64,000 nt of DNA from Methyloglobulus morosus KoM1 (GTDB lineage Bacteria; Pseudomonadota; Gammaproteobacteria; Methylococcales; Methylomonadaceae): contig NZ_AYLO01000100.1 of NCBI RefSeq assembly GCF_000496735.2, positions 28,130-92,129 of the forward strand. Reading direction: 5' to 3'. The notes under the pieces were generated by a model that saw only the letters and a list, made by a program, of their open reading frames with translations, was not told the origin of the DNA and did no database searches. Shown here in pieces: positions 40,464-49,371 of the stretch. Numbering within the stretch: the stretch's first letter is position 1; every line of letters begins with the position of its first letter. A program made the translations under genes and the position numbers.

Positions 40464-42281
40464 ATGTCCAACGATGTAACTCCTATGCCTTCCTTCTATG
40501 ATTTAGAACTGATCGAACCCGTACTCAAAGTACTGGATGATGTCGGCTATGAAACCCCTTCGCCCATCCAGGCTCAAGTCATTCCCCACATGCTGAAAGG
40601 CAGGGATGTATTGGGTCAAGCCCAGACCGGAACCGGTAAAACCGCAGCGTTTGCGTTACCCATCTTGTCCCGTATTGACCTCAAGCTGAAAGACCCACAA
40701 ACCTTAGTGCTTGCACCAACCCGTGAGCTGGCTATCCAGGTGGCCGAAGCGTTCCAGCGTTATGCCGGGCATTTAAAAGGTTTTCACGTCCTGCCGATTT
40801 ATGGCGGACAGGATTACAGTACACAACTTCGCTCGCTTAAACGCGGAGCTCATGTTGTCGTCGGCACCCCAGGTCGGGTGATGGACCACATGCGCCGTGG
40901 CACCCTGATTTTAGACAACCTGACGGTGCTGGTATTGGATGAAGCCGATGAAATGCTGCGTATGGGCTTCATCGACGACGTTGAATGGATATTGGAACAA
41001 TTGCCGGAAAAGAAGCAAATCGCCCTGTTCTCGGCAACGATGCCATCGGTTATCCGCAAAATAGCCCAGAAATACCTGCACCAACCCGAAGAAGTCACCA
41101 TCAAGGTCACAACCGCTTCGGCAGAAAATATCCGCCAACGCTATTGGCTGGTCAGCGGTGTCCACAAGCTGGATGCCCTCACCCGCATACTGGAAGCTGA
41201 AACTTTTGACGGCATGATTATCTTCGTCAGGACGAAAACATCGACGATTGAACTCGCCGAAAAACTGGAAGCGCGCGGATTTTCTGCGGCGGCAATCAAC
41301 GGAGATATGTCGCAAACACTGAGAGAACGGTCGATTAACCACCTTAAAAACGGTAAGCTGGATATCTTGGTTGCCACCGATGTCGCGGCCCGTGGGTTGG
41401 ACGTAGACCGCATCACCCATGTCGTCAACTATGACATCCCTTATGACACAGAATCTTACATTCATCGTATTGGCAGGACAGGCCGAGCCGGACGCACAGG
41501 CGATGCGATTTTGTTTATCGCCCCCAGGGAACGGAAGCTGCTGTTCAACATCGAGAAAGCGACCAAAAAACAGGTTGAAGAGATGGGCTTGCCTTCGACA
41601 GAAGTCATTAACAACAAGCGCATATCCCGTTTTAAACAAAACATTACCGATACATTGGCTGCTGAAGAATTAAGTTTTTTCAGTCAGTTGATCGAGCAAT
41701 ACCAGCATGAACATAATGTCACTGCACTGGAAATTGCCTCGGCCTTAGCCAAATTGGTGCAAGGTGAAACACCTTTATTAATCCAAAACCTACCTAAAAA
41801 GCCCAAAGAAGGGCGGGATGACAGGGAAAGCGGGGACAGTAGACCGTCAAGAGGCGACAGGCCAGACAGATCGGAACGCTTTGAACGCTCGCATGGCGAA
41901 CGTCGGCCTAGACGCGATTTTGGCGCAAGCAACATCGAAATGGAAACCTTTCGCATTGAAGTCGGTCACGCCCACGGTGTAAAACCTGGCAATATCGTCG
42001 GCGCAATCGCCAACGAAACCGGCATCGACGGCGACCACATCGCCCGTATCAAAATCGAACAGGATTACAGCACGGTAGAATTGCCCGCCGGCATGCCCAA
42101 AGAATTGTTTAACGAATTGAAAAAAGTCCGGGTTGTCGGGCAAGCGTTGAATATATCGCGACTTGGTGAATCATCAGGCAAGCACCCTAAGTCCGACGAT
42201 TCATCCCACAAGCCTGACAAAAGTAAAAAAAGGCTGAGCTCACCGTCCAAACGAGCCAAGCCGAAAACAATTGACGCCTAG
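40464..42281 (+). CDS. deaD: DEAD-box RNA helicase DeaD/CsdA
   Basis: 605 residues. The helicase core carries the Q motif (PSPIQAQVIP), motif I AQTGTGKTAAF, motif II DEADEML, motif III SAT and motif VI HRIGRTGRAG. After an Arg/Asp/Ser-rich linker (about 450-490) comes the DbpA/CsdA-type RNA-binding domain (about 492-565, MQ-like 'METFRIEVGHAHGVKPGNIVGAIANETGI'), then a basic tail. It unwinds RNA duplexes in ribosome assembly and mRNA decay, especially in the cold. Confidence 0.94.
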   Translation: MSNDVTPMPSFYDLELIEPVLKVLDDVGYETPSPIQAQVIPHMLKGRDVLGQAQTGTGKTAAFALPILSRIDLKLKDPQTLVLAPTRELAIQVAEAFQRYAGHLKGFHVLPIYGGQDYSTQLRSLKRGAHVVVGTPGRVMDHMRRGTLILDNLTVLVLDEADEMLRMGFIDDVEWILEQLPEKKQIALFSATMPSVIRKIAQKYLHQPEEVTIKVTTASAENIRQRYWLVSGVHKLDALTRILEAETFDGMIIFVRTKTSTIELAEKLEARGFSAAAINGDMSQTLRERSINHLKNGKLDILVATDVAARGLDVDRITHVVNYDIPYDTESYIHRIGRTGRAGRTGDAILFIAPRERKLLFNIEKATKKQVEEMGLPSTEVINNKRISRFKQNITDTLAAEELSFFSQLIEQYQHEHNVTALEIASALAKLVQGETPLLIQNLPKKPKEGRDDRESGDSRPSRGDRPDRSERFERSHGERRPRRDFGASNIEMETFRIEVGHAHGVKPGNIVGAIANETGIDGDHIARIKIEQDYSTVELPAGMPKELFNELKKVRVVGQALNISRLGESSGKHPKSDDSSHKPDKSKKRLSSPSKRAKPKTIDA

Positions 42282-42404
42282 TCAGTCACGCTTGACCGAA
42301 TAAATCAAGTCCAATAAAAGCGGTAATGGAGTTAGGTTTCGCCTAACTCCAACCTGCTACAGTTTCATACCCCGATTGCGCGTGATTACGGTGACTATGA
42401 CATC

Positions 42405-43322
42405 ATGACCATACAATGGTATCCAGGCCACATGCACAAGGCCGGACGGGAGATCAAAGAAACGCTCGTCCATATTGATATGGCGATTGAAATTCTGGAT
42501 GCACGGATTCCGTTCAGCAGCCAAAACCCCATGTTGGCTAGGTTGCGAGGCGAAAAGCCTTGCATCAAGGTGTTGAATAAATGCGATCTTGCCGATCCCG
42601 ACATCACGCAACGCTGGCAGGCTTATCTGGAACAGGAAAAAGGTGTAAAAACCTTGGCCTTATCCATAGATCAACCCGATAAAATCAAACAGCTGATTGA
42701 TCTTTGCCGCAAACTTGCCGCTTCCGACAAAAGCGAAGGTAAACTGACACAAGCCCTAATTATGGGCATCCCCAATGTCGGCAAATCGACGATAATTAAT
42801 ATCTTGGCTGGCAGGGTCATTGCAAAAACGGGCGATGAACCCGCCGTCACCAAACGGCAGCAACGTATCGCTTTGGGAAATGATCTTGTCTTATTGGATA
42901 CCCCAGGCATGCTCTGGCCGAATGTGGAAAACAAAAACAGCGGTTATCGTTTAGCAGCCACAGGCGCAATCAAAGATACCGCCATTAGCCATGATGAGAT
43001 TGCTTTCTATCTGCTGGAATATTTATCTGACAACTATCCCGACTTGCTAAAAACACGGTTTCAGATTGATGCACTGCCCGCTAAGGTAGAAGAATTAATC
43101 ACAGTGATTGGTAAGCAAAGGGGCTGCTTACGCGCAGGTGGCCTAGTCGATGTAGACAGGGTTGCCAAAATCCTCTTGACTGAATTGCGTACCGGCACAC
43201 TGGGCCGGATAAGCCTGGAAACACCGACAATGATGGAGGCGGAACTGGCAGAACTGTCGCTTATCCAGCAATTGAAAGCCGCGAAAAAACAAGAACGCAA
43301 GATTAAACGCGGTTCAAAATAA
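42405..43322 (+). CDS. YlqF/RbgA-type ribosome-assembly GTPase
   Basis: 305 residues. It is circularly permuted: G4 (NKCD) comes first, then G1 (GIPNVGKST) and G3 (DTPGML). It begins with the family signature IQWYPGHMHKA and ends in the helical RNA-binding tail (MMEAELAELSLIQQL). RbgA helps late assembly of the large ribosomal subunit in Bacillus; gammaproteobacterial members are less studied. The gene is preceded by a 120-bp spacer after deaD and may have its own promoter. Confidence 0.9.
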   Translation: MTIQWYPGHMHKAGREIKETLVHIDMAIEILDARIPFSSQNPMLARLRGEKPCIKVLNKCDLADPDITQRWQAYLEQEKGVKTLALSIDQPDKIKQLIDLCRKLAASDKSEGKLTQALIMGIPNVGKSTIINILAGRVIAKTGDEPAVTKRQQRIALGNDLVLLDTPGMLWPNVENKNSGYRLAATGAIKDTAISHDEIAFYLLEYLSDNYPDLLKTRFQIDALPAKVEELITVIGKQRGCLRAGGLVDVDRVAKILLTELRTGTLGRISLETPTMMEAELAELSLIQQLKAAKKQERKIKRGSK

Positions 43323-43384
43323 CCCCTGGCGCGTAATCTTTATGGGCTGTCCTGTGTATCCAATGCCGTTAAGTTGAGAATATA

Positions 43385-43425
43385 GCTTCCTCTCCAGCAG
43401 GAAAGGACAAGGGGCAGGAGAATCA
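43385..43425. repeat. Decayed copy of the CTCCCTCTCC-type repeat
   Basis: TTCCTCTCCAGCAGGAAAGGACAAGGGGCAGGAG resembles the intact repeat at 20784-20814 with several changes that break the hairpin. Confidence 0.4.
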
Positions 43426-43547
43426 GCTGCTTATATACCCTATCCCAACCCTAACTTTAGGTAAAAATTAGCATTTCAACTCAGCCTTGTTGTTATCGGC
43501 AAAAAGTCTATAATCGAATCGGTCAATATTCTTTTAGGAACAATGCC

Positions 43548-43895
43548 ATGAGTCAGGTAGAAAGAAGGGAAAATCCTCGGTTTAACCCACATGGGCTAAA
43601 AGCCAATATATTTCTTGATACGCCGAACGAGCCGACGAACCTAGAGGGTGAAGTGATCGATATTAGTCATACCGGTGTCAAAATCAAGCTGAATTCCGTC
43701 ATGCCCGCTAGTATTGACCGCAAGATCAGGATAGAGTTTTTGTTGCCTGAATCGGGCATCCCCTTTTCCATCAGCGGAATCCTTAAGCACCATCAAGTTA
43801 ATCCCACCGAATTAGGGCTACATTACGTGGATTGCCCCGTCGTGGAAGCATTGGACAGCTTTATGTTTGAGTGCATTAAGCTTTCAAAGCATTGA
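43548..43895 (+). CDS. PilZ-domain protein
   Basis: 115 residues, one PilZ domain. The c-di-GMP motif is complete: an RxxxR-like start (ERRENPRF) and a D/NxSxxG segment (DISHTGVKI). PilZ proteins bind cyclic di-GMP. It is a single-domain type with no output domain, so it would act by binding partners. The window also encodes a GGDEF/EAL protein (5.0-10.1 kb) that could supply the signal. An AGG-containing site precedes the ATG. Confidence 0.88.
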   Translation: MSQVERRENPRFNPHGLKANIFLDTPNEPTNLEGEVIDISHTGVKIKLNSVMPASIDRKIRIEFLLPESGIPFSISGILKHHQVNPTELGLHYVDCPVVEALDSFMFECIKLSKH

Positions 43896-43963
43896 ATTGC
43901 TTTAAAATGCACCGACAATATCTCCCTTGATATTCTTACTAAGGGTTCCATATAGATAGTAAC

Positions 43964-44389
43964 TTAAAATGGCTTAACTACCGCCAAAACAACAATCGCA
44001 ATCAAAAACAACACCGGCACCTCATTCATCCAGCGGTAATAGACATGGCTGTGTTTGTTGCGGTCATATTTAAAATCCAGCAACCATTTTCCGCAGATAA
44101 CGTGGTAAACGAATAACAAGGCCAGCAAGCCCAGCTTGGCATGGAGCCAGCCGCTGGTTCCGTATACATCCCAGGCATATCCGGCGAGCATCCAGAACCC
44201 AAAGGTGAAGGTCAAGACCATACCCGGTGTCATGATGCCGAAATACAGCTTGCGCTCCATCACCTTAAACCGTTCAAGGCTGACTGCATCGTCGCTCATA
44301 GCGTGGTACACGAACAAGCGCGGCAAATAAAACAAGCCGGCAAACCAAGTCACCATAAAAATCAAATGTAAGGCTTTTAACCAGGGCAT
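43964..44389 (-). CDS. hemJ: HemJ-type protoporphyrinogen IX oxidase
   Basis: 141 residues, four membrane helices. It has the family signature LKALHLIFMVTWFAGLFYLPRLFVYHA (conserved heme-liganding His near residue 8) and WLHAKLGLL (second conserved His and Lys). HemJ oxidises protoporphyrinogen IX in heme synthesis and replaces HemG/HemY in many proteobacteria. It is convergent with the PilZ gene. Confidence 0.92.
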   Translation of the reverse strand: MPWLKALHLIFMVTWFAGLFYLPRLFVYHAMSDDAVSLERFKVMERKLYFGIMTPGMVLTFTFGFWMLAGYAWDVYGTSGWLHAKLGLLALLFVYHVICGKWLLDFKYDRNKHSHVYYRWMNEVPVLFLIAIVVLAVVKPF

Positions 44390-44732
44390 AAGCTTATCCT
44401 AATTGATTAGGGTTGTTATCTGCAAGATGAACCCAAACAATAGGATTATAAACCTAGCCCATGTCAAGCTGCTTGCTGATTCTTTGGTGACCCATCACAT
44501 CCAAGCAAAACCTTGACCCTCGAGCTAAGCGTTGGATAGTTGAAGTTTGCAGTACTTGGCTTAACATGTTTGGGGAAAACCTTATTTCGTTATAAAAGGC
44601 GAGAAGCTTTCTTGGCCTTCATGCTGGACGCTTCGGTTATCGCTTTATAGAAAGCCAACCGGAAAAACGTGGGGATACTGTTTTATGGATGAAAACAGGG
44701 CGCTATTCAGGCTATTACGCCATAAAATAAAA

Positions 44733-44760
44733 ATATTAGGCAGCATTCGCTGCCTAATAG
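44733..44760 (-). terminator. Strong terminator-like hairpin, minus strand
   Basis: TATTAGGCAGC (44734-44744) pairs perfectly with GCTGCCTAATA (44749-44759) around ATTC. On the minus strand it is followed by TTTTTATTTTAT, the form of a Rho-independent terminator. No known minus-strand gene ends here, so it implies an unannotated transcript from 44760-45000. Confidence 0.65.
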
Positions 44761-44769
44761 CGACAAACC

Positions 44770-44901
44770 CTAGCTACAGGCAACGATAACTTTCGATTTT
44801 AACCATGCCCATCCTTTTCGGACGATATTTAAGCTTGGCCCCAACCTACGGTTTGGCATTGCACAATTTCTAGTTTTCTTATCAATCTTCAAAGATTGCA
44901 T
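44770..44901 (-). CDS. Possible 43-residue small protein or small-RNA locus
   Basis: A minus-strand frame from the ATG at 44901 to the TAG at 44772-44770, ending 10 bases before a strong terminator. The product begins MQSLKIDKKTRNC and is basic; I recognise no family. AGGGG lies about 13 bases before the ATG, too far for a good site. A neighbouring frame also shows a protein-like tail, so a decayed gene or a non-coding RNA is as likely. Confidence 0.2.
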   Translation of the reverse strand: MQSLKIDKKTRNCAMPNRRLGPSLNIVRKGWAWLKSKVIVACS

Positions 44902-45045
44902 AGCTTAGGTTGCAATCCCCTGGATTTATGTTGCATCAGATTTGAACGACGGTTGCGAAACCATGAAATTGCTGCAAGAACAATTTATGATTTGCGAATC
45001 TGAGTATAGAACATGCCTATATTTTGCAAGGTAGATTAGGCAATG

Positions 45046-45085
45046 AATCGCAAAATTTGTGAACCAGTTCACAAATTTTTTGATT
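45046..45085. promoter_or_regulatory. Imperfect 40-bp palindrome upstream of the SoxYZ-like gene
   Basis: The core AAAATTTGTGAAC-CA-GTTCACAAATTTT (45052-45079) is a perfect 13-bp inverted repeat with a 2-base centre. The arms extend with AATC/GATT on both sides after a two-base mismatch. The tiny loop suits a dimeric-regulator operator better than a terminator, though the right arm is T-rich. It lies about 175 bp before the SoxYZ-like start. Confidence 0.55.
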
Positions 45086-45259
45086 TACCGCAGACGGCTC
45101 GGTTTGGATAAAGTGCCTCCGACCCTAATAAACCGCATCTTTATTAGCTTTCATATTGCAAAAATCCGCTGAGTGTAATAACTGAAGCTATGCGACCGAA
45201 TGCGCTACGCTATTCTTCACTACCTTGTTAAAATAACCCTCAATTTTGGAGGAACTATC

Positions 45260-46099
45260 ATGCTATTTAAAATTAGCCTTACGTCAATCATTCTGGCATT
45301 GCTGGTAATGCCGGTATTCTGCCAAGCAGAAACCCAAAATGAAAACGAGTGGAATAACGCCCTAAAAAGTCAGTATTTTTCTGGAAAAACGATAGAAGAA
45401 TCGAACAATATTATCGAACTGGATGCGCCCATCCGCGCAGAAGACCCTGCCTTGGTGCCGTTAAAGATCAATACCAAAATCAAGCAAACGAACGACAGCT
45501 ATATCAAAAAAATCCTGGTGCTGGTCGATAAAAACCCCTTCCCTTTCGTCGGCGAGTTTGAGTTCACCCCAGACAGCGGGAAAGCCGACATTGCCATGCG
45601 TATCCGCGTCAACACCTACAGTTATATCCGTGCGATTGCCGAAATGAATGACGGTAAACTCTATATGTCCAAGAAATTCGTTAAAGCCAGCGGTGGCTGT
45701 TCTGCGCCTGTGGGCACTGATTTAGACGCCGCCATGAAACGCTTGGGTAAAATGAAATTCCGCCTGGATGAAGGCGTTAAGTCCAAAGAACCCACGTTGG
45801 TGCAGCTATTGATTAGCCACCCCAACTTAAGCGGTATGCAAATGGATCAAGTCACACGGTTTATCAAAAAATCGCATTTTGTCGAGCAGATGAAAGTCTC
45901 TTTTAACGACAAACCGATATTGACGGCAAAAACCGATATCGCGATCAGTTCAGACCCCAACTTCCGATTTTTCTTTATTCCCGAAGGCGCTGGCACATTA
46001 AAGACGGAAATCACCGATACCCAATGCGAAAGCCCGACGTCACGGGATGTTTGCAAACAAGGCGATACTTATACGGAAACGTATTCCATTAATCCATGA
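45260..46099 (+). CDS. Quinoprotein-dehydrogenase-associated SoxYZ-like carrier
   Basis: 279 residues from the ATG at 45260, chosen because GGAGGA lies 6-7 bases upstream and the signal peptide (LFKISLTSIILALLVMPVFCQA-E) starts there; the frame itself extends further up. The mature part has a SoxY-like half (NEWNNALKSQYFSGKTIEESNNIIELDAP...) with the cysteine motif KASGGCSAP, then a SoxZ-like half (VKSKEPTLVQLLISHPNLSG...). This fused form is known from loci with PQQ-dependent alcohol dehydrogenases in methylotrophs. No dehydrogenase, PQQ or beta-lactamase-fold gene is adjacent here, so it is an orphan. Its exact role is unknown. Confidence 0.85.
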   Translation: MLFKISLTSIILALLVMPVFCQAETQNENEWNNALKSQYFSGKTIEESNNIIELDAPIRAEDPALVPLKINTKIKQTNDSYIKKILVLVDKNPFPFVGEFEFTPDSGKADIAMRIRVNTYSYIRAIAEMNDGKLYMSKKFVKASGGCSAPVGTDLDAAMKRLGKMKFRLDEGVKSKEPTLVQLLISHPNLSGMQMDQVTRFIKKSHFVEQMKVSFNDKPILTAKTDIAISSDPNFRFFFIPEGAGTLKTEITDTQCESPTSRDVCKQGDTYTETYSINP

Positions 46100-46178
46100 T
46101 ATTTAAGGCCATGTTAAGCGAATATACCTTGTTTATTGTCGTTGATTTGTTTCTGACTCTTTTTTCAAGCCAGTTTGT

Positions 46179-46664
46179 TTACTGTGGCCACTCAAAAAAT
46201 CCTTCGATCGCATTCTTGACCGTCTGCTTTCTAATCTGATGGCGATTTCCCGACAGTTGAAGCCTTTCAACTTTTGCATTCCCGGCTTTGTCCTGCCAAG
46301 CGACATAAATCGTTCCCACGGGTTTTTCTTCACTGCCGCCATCAGGCCCCGCTATCCCAGTTACGGCGACAACCCAATCTGCTTCGCTGTTTGCCAACGC
46401 ACCCGATGCCATTTGTAATGCAATTTCCGCGCTAACTGCGCCAAATTGCGCTAAAGTTTGCGGGTTTACGCCCAGCATTTGCACTTTTGCGCTGTTGCTG
46501 TAGGTAACAAAGCCCCGGTCAAACCAAGCGGAACTGCCGGACACTTCGGTAATGGCTTGGGCGATCCAGCCGCCTGTACAGGATTCCGCCGTAGCGATTT
46601 TGCAGCCTTTGGCTTTTAGGCTTTGGCCCAATCGTTCAGCCAAATCAAATAAGGTATTATCCAT
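46179..46664 (-). CDS. pncC: Nicotinamide-nucleotide amidase (CinA C-terminal type)
   Basis: 161 residues, one CinA domain without the N-terminal COG1058 part. It has the motif ATAESCTGGWIAQAIT (catalytic serine in ESCTGG) and VAVTGIAGPDGGSEEKPVGTIYVA. It deamidates NMN in pyridine-nucleotide salvage. It is divergent from mutS with only 35 bp between the start codons; recA, which often accompanies this gene, is not present in the window. Confidence 0.93.
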   Translation of the reverse strand: MDNTLFDLAERLGQSLKAKGCKIATAESCTGGWIAQAITEVSGSSAWFDRGFVTYSNSAKVQMLGVNPQTLAQFGAVSAEIALQMASGALANSEADWVVAVTGIAGPDGGSEEKPVGTIYVAWQDKAGNAKVERLQLSGNRHQIRKQTVKNAIEGFFEWPQ

Positions 46665-46699
46665 GTGTGGACTCCATGGAGTTCATATAAAATAGGCTT

Positions 46700-49270
46700 A
46701 TGAGTATAGAGCAAAAAGCCGCCAATCCGCACACCCCGATGATGCAGCAATTTTTACGTATTAAGGCGGAACACCCTGATACCCTGCTGTTTTACCGTAT
46801 GGGTGATTTTTACGAGCTGTTTTACGATGATGCCAAAAAAGCCTCGCAGATACTCGATATCACCTTGACTAGCCGAGGACAATCGGCAGGTGTGCCGATT
46901 GCAATGGCAGGCATCCCTTACCATGCCGCTGAAAGTTATCTCGCCAAATTATTAAGGCATGGCGAATCAGTGGCGATTTGCGAACAAATCGGTGATCCGG
47001 CGACTTCCAAGGGGCCGGTCGAACGCAAGGTCGTGCGTATCGTCACGCCCGGCACGGTCACTGACGAAGCCTTATTGGAAGACCGTAAAGATAACTTGTT
47101 GGTTGCCGTATGTAACTTCGACGACAAGTACGGGATAGCCAGCCTGGATGTGGCCAGCGGGCGCTTTGTGTTACAACAAGTCGATACCGAAGACCAGTTA
47201 ATGAGTGAGCTTGGTCGGCTTAAACCCGCTGAACTGTTGTTCAATGAGGACTGGGTACTGCCTTCAAGCTTGAAACAACACGGCGGCTTATGCAGGCGAC
47301 CGCCTTGGCATTTTGAACCGGAAAGTGCCCGTTTACTGGTCTTGAAACAATTCAACGCGCTGGACCTGAAAGGTTACGGCTGCGACGACCTACCCACAGC
47401 CATCGCCGCCGCTGGTGCGTTGTTGCAGTACATAAAAGATACACAGCAGAGCGCATTGCCGCATATCCAGGGAATCAGTACGGAAAACACCACCGACAGC
47501 ATCGTGTTGGATGCTGCCAGCCGCCGTAATCTGGAGCTGGATTTTCACCCGACGGGACAAGCGGAATTTACCTTATTGGGCGTACTGGACAAAACCGCAA
47601 CCGCAATGGGTAGCCGTTGCTTAAGGCGTTGGCTTAACCGTCCGTTGCGCGACCATCAAGCCCTCAAACACCGTTATGCCTGTATCGCCAGCCTACTCGA
47701 AGGCAAGTTGTATAAGGACGTACAAACTGTCTTGCGGCAAGTGGGCGATATTGAGCGAATCAGCTCGCGGATTGCCCTGAAATCCGCTAGGCCACGCGAT
47801 TTGCTGGTGTTACGTAATACCTTAGCCGTATTGCCTGACTTGCAGAGTTTACTCACCCCTATTGATAACCCTCATCTCAATCTATTGCTAGGGCACATAG
47901 GTGAACACCCTGCCCTGTTGTCCTTATTGCAGCAAGCGATCGTCGAAAATCCGCCTGTCTTGATCCGAGATGGCGGCGTGATGGCGGCAGGTTACAACCA
48001 GGAACTGGATGAGCTCAGGAACTTGAGCCAGAATGCCGACCAATACCTGCTGGATATGGAAAGTAGGGAAAGGCTGGCGACAGGCATAAACACGCTTAAG
48101 GTCAACTACAATCGCGTGCATGGCTACTATATCGAGATTTCCCACACTCACGCCGATAAAATCCCGGCCCATTATTCCCGCAAGCAAACCTTGAAGGGTG
48201 CGGAACGCTATATCACCGAGGAACTGAAAGTTTTTGAAGACAAAGTCCTTAGCGCACGGGAAAAATCGCTCGCTTTCGAGAAAGCCTTGTACGACGAGCT
48301 ATTGGGCCGGATTGGATTAGACTTGCTGCCTTTGCAGCAGTGCGCCACCGCCCTGGCGGAACTGGACGCACTGGCCAACTTTACCGAGCGTTCATATACG
48401 CTGAACCTCTCGCAACCCACGCTCACATCGGACAGGCCGGGCATCCATATCGAAGGCGGACGGCATCTGGTGGTTGAACAGGTGTCGGACACGCCTTTTA
48501 TCGCCAATGACTTGTCCCTGTCCAACAAACGCCGGATGCTGGTGATTACCGGCCCGAACATGGGCGGTAAATCGACGTATATGCGCCAAGCCGCATTGAT
48601 CGTCCTGATCGCACATATTGGCTGTTACGTACCCGCCAAAAACCTGATTTGCGGTTCTATCGACAAGATTTTTACCCGTATCGGCGCATCGGACGACCTG
48701 GCAAGCGGACGCTCGACCTTCATGGTGGAGATGTCCGAAACCGCCAATATCCTGCACAACGCCACATCCAACAGCCTTATCCTGATGGACGAAATCGGCC
48801 GAGGCACCAGTACCTTCGATGGCTTGTCTTTAGCCTGGGCGTGCGCCGATTATCTCGCCAAAGAAACCAAGGCCTTTACCTTGTTCTCCACACATTATTT
48901 TGAACTGACGACCTTGGCCGACGAGCAAAAAACGATTGCCAACGTCCATCTGGACGCGATGGAACATGGCGACAAGATCATCTTCCTCCATGCCGTCAAG
49001 GACGGCCCCGCCAACCAAAGCTACGGCTTGCAAGTCGCTTCCTTGGCGGGCGTGCCACGCTCGGTAATCGAGAAAGCCAAAACCAAGCTGCGTCACCTGG
49101 AAGACAAGGCGTATAGCGAGCAGCAAGCGGAATCGGGCACCAACCAACTGGATTTGTTCGCCAACCAGGGCAGCCATCCGGCTATCAGCTTGCTTGAGGA
49201 TGTTAATCCTGATGACTTGAGCCCTAAACAGGCTTTGGAGTTGGTTTATAAGCTTAGGGGGTTGGTGTAG
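46700..49270 (+). CDS. mutS: DNA mismatch repair protein MutS
   Basis: 856 residues, full length. The mismatch-binding domain starts with [30 protein letters not shown] (Phe and Glu of the F-x-E mismatch-reading motif). The C-terminal ATPase has Walker [10 protein letters not shown], Walker B-region [16 protein letters not shown] and the dimerising helix-turn-helix near the end. It starts mismatch repair by recognising mispairs and recruiting MutL. The 35-bp divergent region with pncC contains the palindrome ACTCCATGGAGT (46671-46682). Confidence 0.97.
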   Translation: MSIEQKAANPHTPMMQQFLRIKAEHPDTLLFYRMGDFYELFYDDAKKASQILDITLTSRGQSAGVPIAMAGIPYHAAESYLAKLLRHGESVAICEQIGDPATSKGPVERKVVRIVTPGTVTDEALLEDRKDNLLVAVCNFDDKYGIASLDVASGRFVLQQVDTEDQLMSELGRLKPAELLFNEDWVLPSSLKQHGGLCRRPPWHFEPESARLLVLKQFNALDLKGYGCDDLPTAIAAAGALLQYIKDTQQSALPHIQGISTENTTDSIVLDAASRRNLELDFHPTGQAEFTLLGVLDKTATAMGSRCLRRWLNRPLRDHQALKHRYACIASLLEGKLYKDVQTVLRQVGDIERISSRIALKSARPRDLLVLRNTLAVLPDLQSLLTPIDNPHLNLLLGHIGEHPALLSLLQQAIVENPPVLIRDGGVMAAGYNQELDELRNLSQNADQYLLDMESRERLATGINTLKVNYNRVHGYYIEISHTHADKIPAHYSRKQTLKGAERYITEELKVFEDKVLSAREKSLAFEKALYDELLGRIGLDLLPLQQCATALAELDALANFTERSYTLNLSQPTLTSDRPGIHIEGGRHLVVEQVSDTPFIANDLSLSNKRRMLVITGPNMGGKSTYMRQAALIVLIAHIGCYVPAKNLICGSIDKIFTRIGASDDLASGRSTFMVEMSETANILHNATSNSLILMDEIGRGTSTFDGLSLAWACADYLAKETKAFTLFSTHYFELTTLADEQKTIANVHLDAMEHGDKIIFLHAVKDGPANQSYGLQVASLAGVPRSVIEKAKTKLRHLEDKAYSEQQAESGTNQLDLFANQGSHPAISLLEDVNPDDLSPKQALELVYKLRGLV

Positions 49271-49287
49271 GGTGCGTTTTACGCACC
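49271..49287. repeat. Dispersed hairpin repeat after mutS
   Basis: GGTGCGTTTTACGCACC: a seven-pair stem around TTT, directly after the mutS stop. This sequence, preceded by GTAG, is a common dispersed element in proteobacterial genomes. It could also act as the 3' end structure of the mutS mRNA. Confidence 0.6.
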
Positions 49288-49371
49288 AAACCGGCGTTTG
49301 ATATAAAATTACGGCAATACATTTATCGTTTTTTAGTGCATGGAATGCACACTACCCGACTTGAATAAAAA

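Larger units (their letters stand above)
44390..45259. other. Long intergenic region with hairpin, small frame and palindrome
   Basis: About 870 bp between hemJ and the SoxYZ-like gene. No convincing protein is seen. The distinct elements are a strong minus-strand terminator-like hairpin (44733-44760), a 43-codon minus-strand frame just before it (44770-44901) and a long imperfect palindrome (45046-45085), each listed separately. 44560-44730 may be remnant sequence but I could not assign it. Confidence 0.55.

Noticed and set aside
46671..46682. ACTCCATGGAGT palindrome between pncC and mutS as an operator
   Set aside because: Only 12 bp, and it may simply reflect the two translation-initiation regions; too short to claim.
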